The notes under the pieces: generated by a model
What the model saw: the letters and a program-made list of their open reading frames with translations, nothing else
Databases searched by the model: none
Told to the model about the DNA's origin: nothing
Program-made: the position numbers and the translations under genes
Source: JACCXG01 sp963785755
Lineage (GTDB): Bacteria; Acidobacteriota; Vicinamibacteria; Vicinamibacterales; 2-12-FULL-66-21
Direction of reading: 5' to 3'
NCBI GenBank assembly: GCA_963785755.1
Contig: CAWAXG010000038.1
Span: forward strand, 1-64,000
Length of the DNA: 64,000 nucleotides
Shown: one piece after another, positions 8,357-17,164 of the stretch
Layout: each line of letters begins with the position of its first letter
How positions within the stretch are numbered: position 1 is the stretch's first letter

Positions 8357-10934
8357 TCACGCCCCCGTCAGGCTCAGATAGACCTGCTGCAGCAGCGTAA
8401 TCAGTGCATCCACGTTGACAGCCCCTTTGCTCTTCGCGTCCTGGACCCAGGTGACCGTCACCAGAACGAACGCGGCCGCCGCGTCGGGTTGGTTTTCTGC
8501 GAGCATCCGCAGCGCGCCGTCGGATGCGCTGCCGTGCCCGACGATCCCGATGCGCGCCTTGCCGAGCGACGCGCGCACGGCGGGTTTCGTGGCGTTGGCA
8601 ATCGCCGCGTCGAGCAGCGTGAGGGCTTCCTGCAGCGCTTCGGCCGGCGTCAGCAGGCGCACGGGCATCGACACCTCGCCAGTGCCCTTGTCATCGTCAG
8701 TCACGGCCAGCTTCAGCTCGAGCTGACCGCTGACCATATAGCGGTGAGTGTGCGCGAGGGTGCCGGTCGCCCCGCCGAACGCGTCGGTGAACGACGAGAA
8801 TGCTGTCTGATTCTCGACGACGTTGTCGCCCCAGTTCACCTGGGCAGTCTGGTGATCCGGACGGCCGGGATCGGTGAACGATGCGCTCATCGTGAGCGGT
8901 GTGTTGACGAGCGCGAAGGAGACGTCGACGCCGATCCGCTGGCCGGCGCTGTTCTTGAGCTGGAAGCCGGCAATCGCGGGCGCGACGTTGCGAACCGTGA
9001 CCGCCGCCGTACCGTTCAGCTGATTCCCGCCGACGGGATGCACCGCGCGCACCGGGATGCTGAACGAAACGTCCCCATCCAGGGTTCTGGCATCGAACTC
9101 GGTGGACGAGCCGACGGTTTCGTAGCCGCCATCGCCGTCGCGATCCCACAGGACGTCGAAGGGCGAGTGATAGTACGAGTCGCAGGCCGGAAGAAAGTCG
9201 ACGCCGCTGGTCCGCTTGTCCATGTCGACGGTGCCGGAGTCGTCCTTGATCAGCGTGAGGTCGGGATTGCCGAGGGGACCGCCAAATCCAGCCAGCGTTC
9301 GCAGATAAGGCACGTCACTCTGATCGTAGACGTCGTCGGCCACTGCCAGCGCGTTGCAGAAGAGCGGCGCGAAATACTTCCAGGACTGCGTGAGCTGGTA
9401 GTAGCCGAACGGCCCTTCGAAGAGCCAGAGTTGGTTGTAGTCGTCGAGGACGTAGTCGTCGTAGTCGACGACGACATAGTGGCCGTCGTACTGCGGCTCG
9501 GTGAAGAGCTGCATCCACGCTTTTGTCGCTGGCTGCTTCGCCGCCGCGCTCAGCGTGCCGACGCTCCCCTCGTCGACGGTGAACGGACCATTCACGGTGA
9601 GGGTCGGCAGCAGCGTGGGACTTCCGTCACGGACCATGTTGCGGTGACGCCACTCGCCCATCTTCACGGTGCCGGACGGGCCGTCGTTGTCGTGCTCTGT
9701 CGCATAGAGGAGCAGCTCCTGGCTCGGACTCACGTAGAACGTCGACGCCGCAGCGAAGTTGGCGAGCCGGTCGCCGCCGAAGCTGGGGTTCGAAATCATG
9801 TGGCGCGTCGAGACATGCGCCAGCCGGACCTGCCCGCCGGGCAGGCAGAGCGGAGTGTCACACTCGACTCGGTACAGGTCCATGAAGTCGTCGCCCCAGA
9901 TGCGTCCGCGGCTGCCCGCAAGAAACAATGCGCCGTTGATGCTGCCTTCGCGAATGAACTGGAGCGTCTGGTGCGGGTTCCCGTTGCCGCCTCCCGTGGT
10001 GGGCCAGTTGGCGCCCGACTGCACTTCGTCAGGCGATAAGCAGCGGCTGCCCCAGCGGACCGAGCCGGGATAACACAGGAACTCGGGCTCCTGGGGATCG
10101 GTCTGAAAGAGGGGATCGGCCTGCCACGCATCAAGGGGCACCCACGACAGAGTGTCATTCATAAGGTCGGTGAGCGTGCTCCGATAGAACTGCAGCTTCT
10201 CATTGCTGCCGCCCGTCACCATCATCAGATAGTGGCCGTCGGCGAGCTGCGTGAGCGCAACCAGACCGGCCTTCTCACCCACCTCGGATTCAATTGGGAA
10301 GGTGCTCCTGATCTCAGGGTTGATTGGATCCTTCATATTGATGATCAACACGATCGTTTTCGGAAGGCTCGACACGTAGGGGTGCTCGACGGCGAGCGCG
10401 AGCATGTGGCCGGAGGTCTGCATTCCGCCGGGATGGCCGTAGTAGGGGAAACCCGATGCCGGGCTGGAACTTGAACCAGGTGGCGACGCGATCGCGCGGA
10501 TCGGGCGGCGTCACGTCGATGCCGTGGCCCTTCGTCTGCCGATTGCTGCGAAACCGCTCGCCATGCGTATCCCGCGATCCCATGCGGACGACGATGAAGT
10601 TGCCGTGCCCCGTCTCGCCGGGCGAATCGTCGCAAACCGGATCATCGGGACCGGGAACGTCGGGCGTGTTGCCGCTGCGCGTGACGATCAGGTACGGCGT
10701 CCCGTCGGGGCCTTCGAGGCGCGCCAGCCCCTGATAGTGCTTGCACGTGCTCGGGTTCGGCGAGTCGGCGATGTCAAACCCGAGCGGATCGGCCCGCTGC
10801 GTCAGCGCGTTGAACTGCTCGACGACATTCGGCACGACCCAGGTGGCGGGGCGCTGCGCATGGGCAGGCACGGCAGCGCCCAATAACACCGGTATGAGCA
10901 GACTGATACGAGATATGAATGGACGATGAAACAT
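8357..10934 (-). CDS. secreted protein with PKD-like domains, one apparent frameshift
   Basis: Start ATG at 10934 has a strong ribosome binding site (AAAGGAG, 6 nt upstream) and a signal peptide ending PAHAQ. The first frame reaches FKFQPGIGFP and then turns to noise. The second frame (from about 10440) continues YYGHPGGMQTSGHMLALAVE. One extra C in the run near 10445 explains the break, so the gene is probably intact, about 857 residues. The middle has a PKD-like pattern (DRDGDGGYE, VNWGDN, FGGATGTLAHTHRYMVSG) and the end has an alpha-helical FIVAR-like tail (EALTLLDAAIANATKP). Probably a cell-surface or exported adhesion-type protein. No catalytic motif recognised. Confidence 0.75.
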
Positions 10935-11260
10935 TGTGATCTCCTTTCATGATGGAGATCGAAAGGCCGGGACCGAAGGCGACAAACTGGGGCAGACTCG
11001 GGGCTCCGGGGCGCGGAGCGCGAAGGCGGGGCTCCGATCGAGCCTGCCGCGCCGGCGCGGTTCGCAGACGGGACTACGGGCTCGCTGGGGCACTGGCGGC
11101 TGCGTATCGGGAAGGAACTACACGCGGGTGTGCTGAGGTCGCACGCGTTGGTGTTCGCCCCGCGCGACCACGGACTTGCGTCCTCGTCCCGAGATTTCTT
11201 GACCGCGATCAAGGCGCGGGGGTAGCCTCAGGCTCCACGCTCACACAGAAGGAGGTCGGC
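10935..11260. promoter_or_regulatory. divergent intergenic region
   Basis: This 326-bp space separates the minus-strand PKD gene from the plus-strand nuclease and must hold both promoters. No clear -35/-10 pair could be assigned. GC-rich self-complementary runs lie at about 11005-11070. Confidence 0.35.
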
Positions 11261-12289
11261 ATGGCCGCGGGGCTCCTGGAAGTCGATGGCTCGATTGACA
11301 TCGCGCAGTTCTGGCCGGTCGGCAGCTCCGATGCCGACACCTCACAGATGCGCGTCGACGTTGCAGGCGAGGTGTTCCGGTTTCGCCCCAACGACGATGC
11401 CCCGTTCCAGGTCACTCACGCGCTCGACAATGCCAGGGTGAAGGGCTCAGCGACGTACGATGCGATTCGGAACGGCAAGATCACGGTTCGACTTCAGGGC
11501 ATGGATGCTCCGGAGCTGCACTACCGGCCGACCGCCGCAAAGAAGAAGGCGGATCAGACCAAGGAGCAACACACGCTCTACCTCAAATGGAACCTCGAGT
11601 TCCGTCAGTTCCTCGCCGAGACCTCGACGCTCGCCCTCGCCGGGTTCTTTCAAGGGATTGGTCCTGGCCCGATCCAGTGCACGGTCCGGACTGCCGTGGA
11701 CACTCCCGACGAGGTCTTCGACACGTACGGTCGCTTGGTAGGGGACATCTTCGTTCGTTCGAGTGGGAGTGACGTCGACGTCAATCACTGGATCGTGGAG
11801 CACGGCTGGGCCTATCCAGCGTTCTACTCGTCGATGTCCGAGCTGGAGATCACGACGATCGTCGATCTTGCCAATCAGGCGTTCGACGGTGGGCTGGGTG
11901 TCTGGCCGCATCTCGACGATTTCGCCAGAGCCGCTGATTTCGACATCGATCTGGTGTTCCGCGGCAAGGGTGTCGCACCAGATCCGCCGGCTGACGTGGG
12001 AAGCGTCGTCGTGCCGAAGCTCTTCCGGCGTCTGGCCGCCTACGTCGTCAACAAGAAGGCGAAGATGATCTCCGGCACGTTCGAGAGCTACCTGCGTTCG
12101 AAACGGAGCAGTGACAGCGTGCACCTCACGTCGGAGTTCCTGAGCCAGGGACCATCGGCCGCCCCGGTGCACTTCCTGGACGAGTTCGTCCAGAGCGGTT
12201 TCGTGACGGTCTGGCCGGAGGAACTCGTCTTCCGTGAGAAACCCTCCACGGTGGTAGGCCCAGGCGGCGCGCCCGTGACGTCGTTCTAA
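11261..12289 (+). CDS. SNase-like (thermonuclease family) protein with a long C-terminal extension
   Basis: The start ATG at 11261 is fixed by AGAAGGAGG 5 nt upstream; a longer reading from 10949 is Arg-rich noise. 342 residues, no signal peptide. The staphylococcal-nuclease core shows ITVRLQGMDAPEL (Arg and Asp of the active site, near residue 75) and YGRLVGDIFV (second Arg, near residue 160). These enzymes cut DNA and RNA with Ca2+. The last 130 residues (FRRLAAYVVNKKAKMISGTF and onward) match nothing I recognise. The unusual N-terminus and extension suggest a cytoplasmic relative rather than a secreted nuclease. Confidence 0.75.
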   Translation: MAAGLLEVDGSIDIAQFWPVGSSDADTSQMRVDVAGEVFRFRPNDDAPFQVTHALDNARVKGSATYDAIRNGKITVRLQGMDAPELHYRPTAAKKKADQTKEQHTLYLKWNLEFRQFLAETSTLALAGFFQGIGPGPIQCTVRTAVDTPDEVFDTYGRLVGDIFVRSSGSDVDVNHWIVEHGWAYPAFYSSMSELEITTIVDLANQAFDGGLGVWPHLDDFARAADFDIDLVFRGKGVAPDPPADVGSVVVPKLFRRLAAYVVNKKAKMISGTFESYLRSKRSSDSVHLTSEFLSQGPSAAPVHFLDEFVQSGFVTVWPEELVFREKPSTVVGPGGAPVTSF

Positions 12290-12345
12290 GATGCCGACCT
12301 CGCGAAAGCCCAGGGTGCTTCCTATCGTCTCCTGCTTGGGCGCAT
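12289..12345 (-). pseudogene. short GNAT remnant
   Basis: Bases 12289-12312 are identical to 7631-7654 inside the GNAT gene, same orientation (24 bp). On the minus strand they read TLGFREVGIL, the conserved end of the GNAT fold, with QETIGS before it. It sits directly at the stop of the nuclease. Too short to be functional; probably the leftover of a lost acetyltransferase copy. Confidence 0.5.
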
Positions 12346-12375
12346 GACGTCGTCGATCCGTGAAGCCGTCGGAGA

Positions 12376-12416
12376 ATCCCCGATCCCCGATCCCCGATCC
12401 CCGATCACCGATCACG
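12376..12416. repeat. GATCCCC word array, single arm
   Basis: Tandem 7-bp words GATCCCC x3, GATCACC, GATCAC between the convergent ends of the nuclease (12289) and the propeller gene (12427). Same words as the right arm at 8191-8222. No inverse partner nearby. Confidence 0.75.
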
Positions 12417-12426
12417 TCGCGAACCT

Positions 12427-13498
12427 TCAGTCCACCCACTCGCCGAGGAACACGTTCGTCTCCCCCTCCGCCGCGGCGCCGCGGTTAGAGGCGAAGACCA
12501 GGCGCTTGCCATCCGGCGAGAACATCGGGAACCCATCGAACGTGTCGTTGAACGTCACGCGCTCGAGGCCGGTGCCATCCACATTGATCAGATAAAGATC
12601 AAAATTCCGGCCCTTGGGATCGTGGATGTTCGACGAGAAGATCAGACGCTTGCCGTCGGGGTGCCACGACGGGGCGAAGTTCGCGCCGCCGAGTTTTGTC
12701 AGCTGCCGCAGGTTGCTGCCGTCGCGATTCATCACGAACAGTTCGAGCGACGTCGGGCGCCACAACCCTTCTTTCAGCAGCGTGCGGTAGTCGTCCAGCT
12801 CCTTGCCGGCGTCGAGCGGGCGGCCGCGGAACACGATTTGTTTTCCGTCGTACGAGAAGAACGGCCCGCCATCCGGTCCTGGGCGTTGCGTCAGGCGGCG
12901 CACGCCGGAACCGTCCGCGTTCATGGTGTAGATCTCCATGTCGCCGTCGCGCACGCTCGTGAATGTAATCAGGCCGTCCGGCGCAATCGTCGCCTCGGCG
13001 TCGTAGCCGGGCGTGCGGGTCAGGTTCTGCAGGTTCGTGCCGTCGGGGTTCGCGCGGTAGATGTCATAGCTCGGATAGATCGGCCAGACGTAGCCGCGCT
13101 CGAAGCTCGGGCGGGGTGGGCACTCCTTTCCCCCGTCGTGCGTCGACGCGAAGAGAATCTGATCGCCCTTCGGATAGAAATAGCCGCACGTGGTGCGGCC
13201 GGTGCCGGTGCTGATGCGCCGCTGATCCGAACCGTCGATCCGCATGCTGTAAATCTGATCGCAGGGATAGCCGGCGCGGGTGGCCTGGAAGATCAGCCGC
13301 GAGCCGTCGGTCGAAAAATACGCTTCGGCGTTTTCGCCGCCGCTGGTCAGCTTCGCGAGGCTGCGCAGATGACGTTCGGGTGGAGAGGAGGGTGGAGAAG
13401 CTGAGTCACCTTTGCGGCGCAGGGCCCTGCCCTGCTTGTGACGATGAGATGACGTAGAGAAACGCCGCGATCAGGATCGCGCTCGAGAACAGCTGCAT
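12427..13498 (-). CDS. exported TolB-like (PD40) beta-propeller protein, one frameshift near the N-terminus
   Basis: From ATG at 13498 the first frame gives a signal peptide (MQLFSSAILIAAFLYVISSS) and then stops at about 13410. The second frame continues with GENAEAYFSTDGSRLIFQAT and runs to 12427. One indel near 13410-13425 joins them; an internal ATG at 13245 is the only unbroken start. The body is made of PD40 blades (YFYPKGDQILFAST, FFSYDGKQIVFRG, WHPDGKRLIFSSN, FSPDGKRLVFASN), each about 42 residues. Such propellers in Acidobacteria are periplasmic and of unknown partner. It is close to the C-terminal halves of the kinases in this window. Confidence 0.75.
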
Positions 13499-13536
13499 CA
13501 GCTAAGATTAGTCCATTCAGACGAGGCGGAGCGCCA

Positions 13537-13684
13537 ATGCCGCGTGCTGTTCATCTGCCGGCACAATCGCATGCGCAGTCCAACTGCCGACGGATTTTCT
13601 GCAAGCGGCGAGGGCCTTGCAGCCGGCCGGCCTCTGACCGGCAGGCCCCCAAAAAAGTCCGGGTCGTAAACGAACTCGGCTAAT
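13537..13684 (+). pseudogene. remnant of a low-molecular-weight protein tyrosine phosphatase
   Basis: ATG at 13537 begins MPR. One shift later the sequence reads VLFICRHNRMRSPTAD, the P-loop C-x5-R-S of a COG4551-like LMW-PTP family. The rest of the enzyme is missing or scrambled over three frames (RIFCKRRGPC, VRVVNELG). The domain is normally about 110 residues, so this is at most the first third. Confidence 0.45.
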
Positions 13685-13749
13685 GGGCGTAGGTTCAGTA
13701 AGATCCGGGTGTTCGTCTTCCGCAGTGCGGAAGGGCGAAGTACTCCTCG

Positions 13750-14466
13750 ATGATTACACGCTTGTACACCTGTGTCCTGATTCGGACCGCGACCGTGCTC
13801 GGCATCGTGTCGCTGTGTGCAATCGTTGGCGAGCGTCCCTCGGCGGCGACCTCAGCGCAGGGAGGCCATGGCCGCATCGAAGGCCAGGTCCGGCTGGTGA
13901 CGCCGCCCACCAATACGGTTCCGTCGGGCGTCTACCCGTCGCGGCGCGTCAGCCGCCCCGCTCCGAAATCGCCGGAGATCGCGAACGTCGTGGTGTTCCT
14001 CAAGAACGTCCCCCGGCACGGCGATCTGCCGGCTACGAACTCGACGATCGTGCAGAAAGACGAAGCCTTCGTCCCGCGCGTCGTCGCAATCACGCGCGGA
14101 TCGACGGTGGAGTTCCCGAACTCCGATCCGTTCTTCCACAACGTGTTCTCGCTGACGCGCGGCGCAAGCTTCGACCTCGGCCGTTATCCAAAGGGCGCGA
14201 CGGAATCCCATCGGTTCACGAGGGCCGGACTCGTCAAAGTGTATTGCCACATCCATTCGCACATGTCGGCAAGCATCCTGGTCTTCGACCATACGTACTT
14301 CCGCATGCCGGCCGCGGACGGGAGCTTCGTCATCGACGACGTGCCGGCGGGCACGCATCAGATCTTCGCCTGGCACGAGCGCATCGGTGAAAACGAGACG
14401 ACGATCAAGGTCGAGGCGGGCCGGACGGCGCGGATCGAGTTCGAGCTGCCGATGGATCAGCGATGA
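13750..14466 (+). CDS. exported cupredoxin-like protein
   Basis: 238 residues with an N-terminal hydrophobic export signal. A plastocyanin/azurin-type copper site is visible: His in DPFFHNVFS and the Cys-His-Met cluster in YCHIHSHMSASI, with RGSTVEFPNSDP before it. The C-terminus (DGSFVIDDVPAGTHQIFAWHE) is a carboxypeptidase-regulatory-like beta domain. Likely a periplasmic single-copper electron carrier or copper-binding protein. It lies 37 nt before the beta-barrel gene on the same strand, so they probably form an operon. Confidence 0.8.
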   Translation: MITRLYTCVLIRTATVLGIVSLCAIVGERPSAATSAQGGHGRIEGQVRLVTPPTNTVPSGVYPSRRVSRPAPKSPEIANVVVFLKNVPRHGDLPATNSTIVQKDEAFVPRVVAITRGSTVEFPNSDPFFHNVFSLTRGASFDLGRYPKGATESHRFTRAGLVKVYCHIHSHMSASILVFDHTYFRMPAADGSFVIDDVPAGTHQIFAWHERIGENETTIKVEAGRTARIEFELPMDQR

Positions 14467-14503
14467 TGGCCCCGCGGCATCTGACCATAGTCAGGAGCTG
14501 AAC

Positions 14504-15601
14504 GTGCCGTTCACCGCCAGGAGATCCAGCGCGCTCATCGCTGCCCTCCTCTTGGCTTTCTTCCTCCTGCTGCCGCCGAGTCAGGCCGCGGCGCAGAACG
14601 GTCTGGCCGGCCGCGCGGCAATCGAAGCGGTCGCCTCCATCGCGACCTCGTCCGCCGACGGCATCGACGATCCCTTCGTCGTATTCGATCTCGCGTCCAC
14701 GTTCCGCGTCACCGACGGACTGGACGCCATCGTCCGGCCCTACGCGCGCCGGCTGCCGGGCGGCGACTGGGATGCGGTGTTCTATCAGGCGCAAATCCGG
14801 TATCAACCCGCCGAGCGCGTACGGATCGATGCCGGCATCATCACCTCGCCAATGGGCCTCGGCACGTTCGAGCTCCGCCCCGACCTCAACCCGCTGGTCG
14901 GCTATCCCTTCTACTACTTCGGGCGGCTGCCTGCCTTCGACGAGTACAACAATCGCGTGCAGATCCTGTCGGGCGGATATCCGCTCGGTGCGCTGGTCAG
15001 CGTTTCCGGAACCAGGTGGGATGCCCGCGCGGGAGTCACCGACAGCACGCCGGCGCGGTACCGGAAGATCTTCGCGGAGACCTCGCCAAGCCCCATGGCG
15101 CAGGTGATCGCCGGCGGCGGCGTCACGCCGTGGGCGGGCTTTCGCGTCGGCGGCGCGATCGCGAAGGGCAAATACCGGAGCTCCTCGGATTCGGAGTATT
15201 ACGGCCTGCCGGACGGCTACATGGGCACGCTGACCGACGCGGATGCGCTGGTCATGAATGTCGAAGCGGAATTCTCGTACCGCTACACGAAGATTTCAGG
15301 TGAATGGGTGCGGGATCGATTCGAGACCAACGGCTCTCCCGCGGTTTCTCGAGGGTTCTACGTCCAGGGCGCGCAGACGATCACGCCGCGGACCTTTGCC
15401 GCCGCGCGCTACACCTACGCGACGACGCCGACGAGGGCGTTGACGCGATCGACGCGGGAGAGCGCGGAAGTCAGCGGCGGGTACCGGCTGATTCCATCGC
15501 TGACGCTGCGTGCGGGATACGAGGGATCGCGCCGCTTCGGCGCGACGGACTGGGACCACGCGGCGGTGGCGTCCATCGTCTGGGCGCAGCGCTGGTTCTG
15601 A
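14504..15601 (+). CDS. outer membrane beta-barrel protein (porin-like)
   Basis: GTG at 14504 has AGGAG 6 nt upstream and is followed by a clear signal peptide (ALIAALLLAFFLLLPPSQAAAQ). The earlier ATG at 14387 overlaps the upstream gene and is unlikely. The mature part alternates short beta strands and turns (DAIVRPYARRLPG, AQIRYQPAERVRIDAGII, SLTLRAGYEG) and ends in a Phe (AQRWF), the typical C-terminal aromatic for barrel insertion. Similar genes sit beside exported cupredoxins in other Acidobacteria as far as I recall. Substrate unknown. Confidence 0.75.
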   Translation: MPFTARRSSALIAALLLAFFLLLPPSQAAAQNGLAGRAAIEAVASIATSSADGIDDPFVVFDLASTFRVTDGLDAIVRPYARRLPGGDWDAVFYQAQIRYQPAERVRIDAGIITSPMGLGTFELRPDLNPLVGYPFYYFGRLPAFDEYNNRVQILSGGYPLGALVSVSGTRWDARAGVTDSTPARYRKIFAETSPSPMAQVIAGGGVTPWAGFRVGGAIAKGKYRSSSDSEYYGLPDGYMGTLTDADALVMNVEAEFSYRYTKISGEWVRDRFETNGSPAVSRGFYVQGAQTITPRTFAAARYTYATTPTRALTRSTRESAEVSGGYRLIPSLTLRAGYEGSRRFGATDWDHAAVASIVWAQRWF

Positions 15602-15617
15602 AAGACAAAAAAACCGT

Positions 15618-15682
15618 CAATTCCCAACTCCCAAATACCAACTCCAAAGTTGGGAGTTGGGGGTTGGAGATTGGGAGTTGAC
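15618..15682. repeat. TTGGGAG-word hairpin after the beta-barrel gene
   Basis: CCCAACTCCCAAATACCAAC (from 15623) is followed, almost without a loop, by the reverse-complement words TTGGGAGTTGG and GATTGGGAGTTGAC. It starts 17 nt after the stop codon at 15601, so it may also act as a terminator. Confidence 0.75.
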
Positions 15683-15806
15683 GCGGCCCTTTTCAGCCTG
15701 ACGTATGGATTTGAAGCGTCCGAGTATGCGGTGAAGACGGAGCCGCGCGGGTGCGCGGTCCGTCTTCACCAACCATCCATCCTTCGGACTTCAGACTTCA
15801 GAGCTT

Positions 15807-16229
15807 TCAGCGCTTCTTCCGGCCGCCAGCCTTCTTCTTCGCGCCCTTGCGTGCGCCAGCCTTGCGCGCGGGCGCGCGCCCGGCGGCCTTGCGGGCACCC
15901 TTGCGAGCGGTCTTCTTCGATCCGCGCGCTGCGGCCTTGCGGGCACCGCCCGCCGCCTTGCGCGCGCCCGCGGATCGACCGGAGGTCTTCTTCTTCGATC
16001 CACGTGCGGCCTTGCGGGCACCGCCTGCAGCCTTTCGCGATCCGCCAGCCGAGCGCCGGGGACGGCTCGCACCCTTCGGAGCAGCAGCAGCCGGAGCGAC
16101 TACCGGGGGAGGCTCGGTGTCACCACCACCACCCATCATGTCGTCGCCGCTACCCTCGTCTGTTCCCCCGCCACCCAGTTCGATGTCGTCATCCATGAGG
16201 TCTTCGGTGTCGTTGTCTCCAGGTGCCAT
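15807..16229 (-). CDS. histone H1-like Lys/Ala-rich DNA-binding protein with acidic N-terminus
   Basis: 140 residues. ATG at 16229 has AAGGAGG 8 nt upstream. Residues 1-45 are acidic and Gly-rich (NDTEDLMDDDIELGG); from about 52 on the protein is a run of RKAAGGARKAA, RGSKKTARKGARKAAG and similar repeats with no hydrophobic core. The basic tail resembles the C-terminus of eukaryotic H1 and bacterial Hc1/AlgP-type proteins, which bind DNA without sequence specificity. The acidic head could control that binding. Probably a nucleoid protein. Repeats make the length liable to vary between strains. Confidence 0.75.
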   Translation of the reverse strand: MAPGDNDTEDLMDDDIELGGGGTDEGSGDDMMGGGGDTEPPPVVAPAAAAPKGASRPRRSAGGSRKAAGGARKAARGSKKKTSGRSAGARKAAGGARKAAARGSKKTARKGARKAAGRAPARKAGARKGAKKKAGGRKKR

Positions 16230-16312
16230 GCTGTGGGTGCCTCCTTAAGTGAGAATTGCCGTCGCAACAACCGTACCTTGGCCGATGAGAAGACGATCCG
16301 GCGCGCCGCTGA

Positions 16313-17107
16313 TCACGAGGCGATTCCGAACGCCGAGACCCGCCGCGCCGGTGATTTCAGACCAATCGATGCCGCGTCCGCAACTCTCGCGAGGCGCTGC
16401 GTCACTCTCGATGATGCATCCGTTTCGAGCGATTCGTTCAGAAACCGCACGACGGGCATGATCGCCCGGAACGTCCGGACCAGGGTCGGGTAGAAGGCCG
16501 GACTGGTGGCCAGCCCCGCCGGAAACTCCCGGCCAGCCAGAAAACTGCGGTATTTCAAGTATTCCGCGGCCGGATGATCGCGTGGAAACCCGCGCGGCAC
16601 CCGCGTCAGCCGCTCGCCGTCGAGCGCTCCGACCGCCCGGCGGAACGCGGCAGCGTGCGCGAGCCGGTGCAGCTCGGGATGCGTGGCGGCAATGCGCTCG
16701 CGGATCCGCACGAGATGCGACGTCTCGGGAGCGTAAAACCCGCCGCCAATCCACACCCATCCCGGCGCAACCTCGAAGTACAGGCCCGCCCCTTCCCCGC
16801 TCGGCAGACCGCGGCGCCTGAACGACGCGGCGACGTGCGTCTTCAGCGGCGACTTGTCCTCGCTGAACCGGGTATCGCGATAGATGCGATAGAGGCACTT
16901 CTTCGGAGCCGTTTCGAGCTCCGGCGCGAAGTCCTTCAAATCATGGCCGAGCTTCTCGATCACCGCGACCATGGGGGCGCGCACGTGACGTTCGTAGTCG
17001 TCGCGCCGCTCGCGAAACCAGTCGCGATCGTTGTTCCGTTTCAGCGATCGGAGAAAACTCAGGGTTTTTGCCGTGAAGTGCGTACCGTTTGTGACGCCCA
17101 TGCGCAT
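16313..17107 (-). CDS. DUF2461 family protein
   Basis: 264 residues, close to the family length of about 225-250. Recognised from FLRSLKRNNDRDWFRERRDDYE near the N-terminus, the YRIYRDTRFSEDKSPLKTHV core, and GAGLYFEVAPGWVWIGGGFY. The function of this family is unknown; no signal peptide or TM segment. It lies 57 nt downstream of the enolase-superfamily gene on the same strand and may share its transcript. Start may instead be the Met at 17101. Confidence 0.85.
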   Translation of the reverse strand: MRMGVTNGTHFTAKTLSFLRSLKRNNDRDWFRERRDDYERHVRAPMVAVIEKLGHDLKDFAPELETAPKKCLYRIYRDTRFSEDKSPLKTHVAASFRRRGLPSGEGAGLYFEVAPGWVWIGGGFYAPETSHLVRIRERIAATHPELHRLAHAAAFRRAVGALDGERLTRVPRGFPRDHPAAEYLKYRSFLAGREFPAGLATSPAFYPTLVRTFRAIMPVVRFLNESLETDASSRVTQRLARVADAASIGLKSPARRVSAFGIAS

Positions 17108-17164
17108 CGAAGTGTGAGACGGCGCTTATATCAGGAGTCGAAGACCATAACAAGGACCGAAGTG

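Noticed and set aside
8489..10039. 516-codon plus-strand frame opposite the PKD gene
   Set aside because: It is the antisense of a better-supported gene with signal peptide and PKD motifs; its composition is Val/Arg-rich without motifs.
10949..11260. N-terminal extension of the nuclease frame
   Set aside because: Arg-rich noise without homology pattern; ATG 11261 has a near-perfect ribosome binding site.
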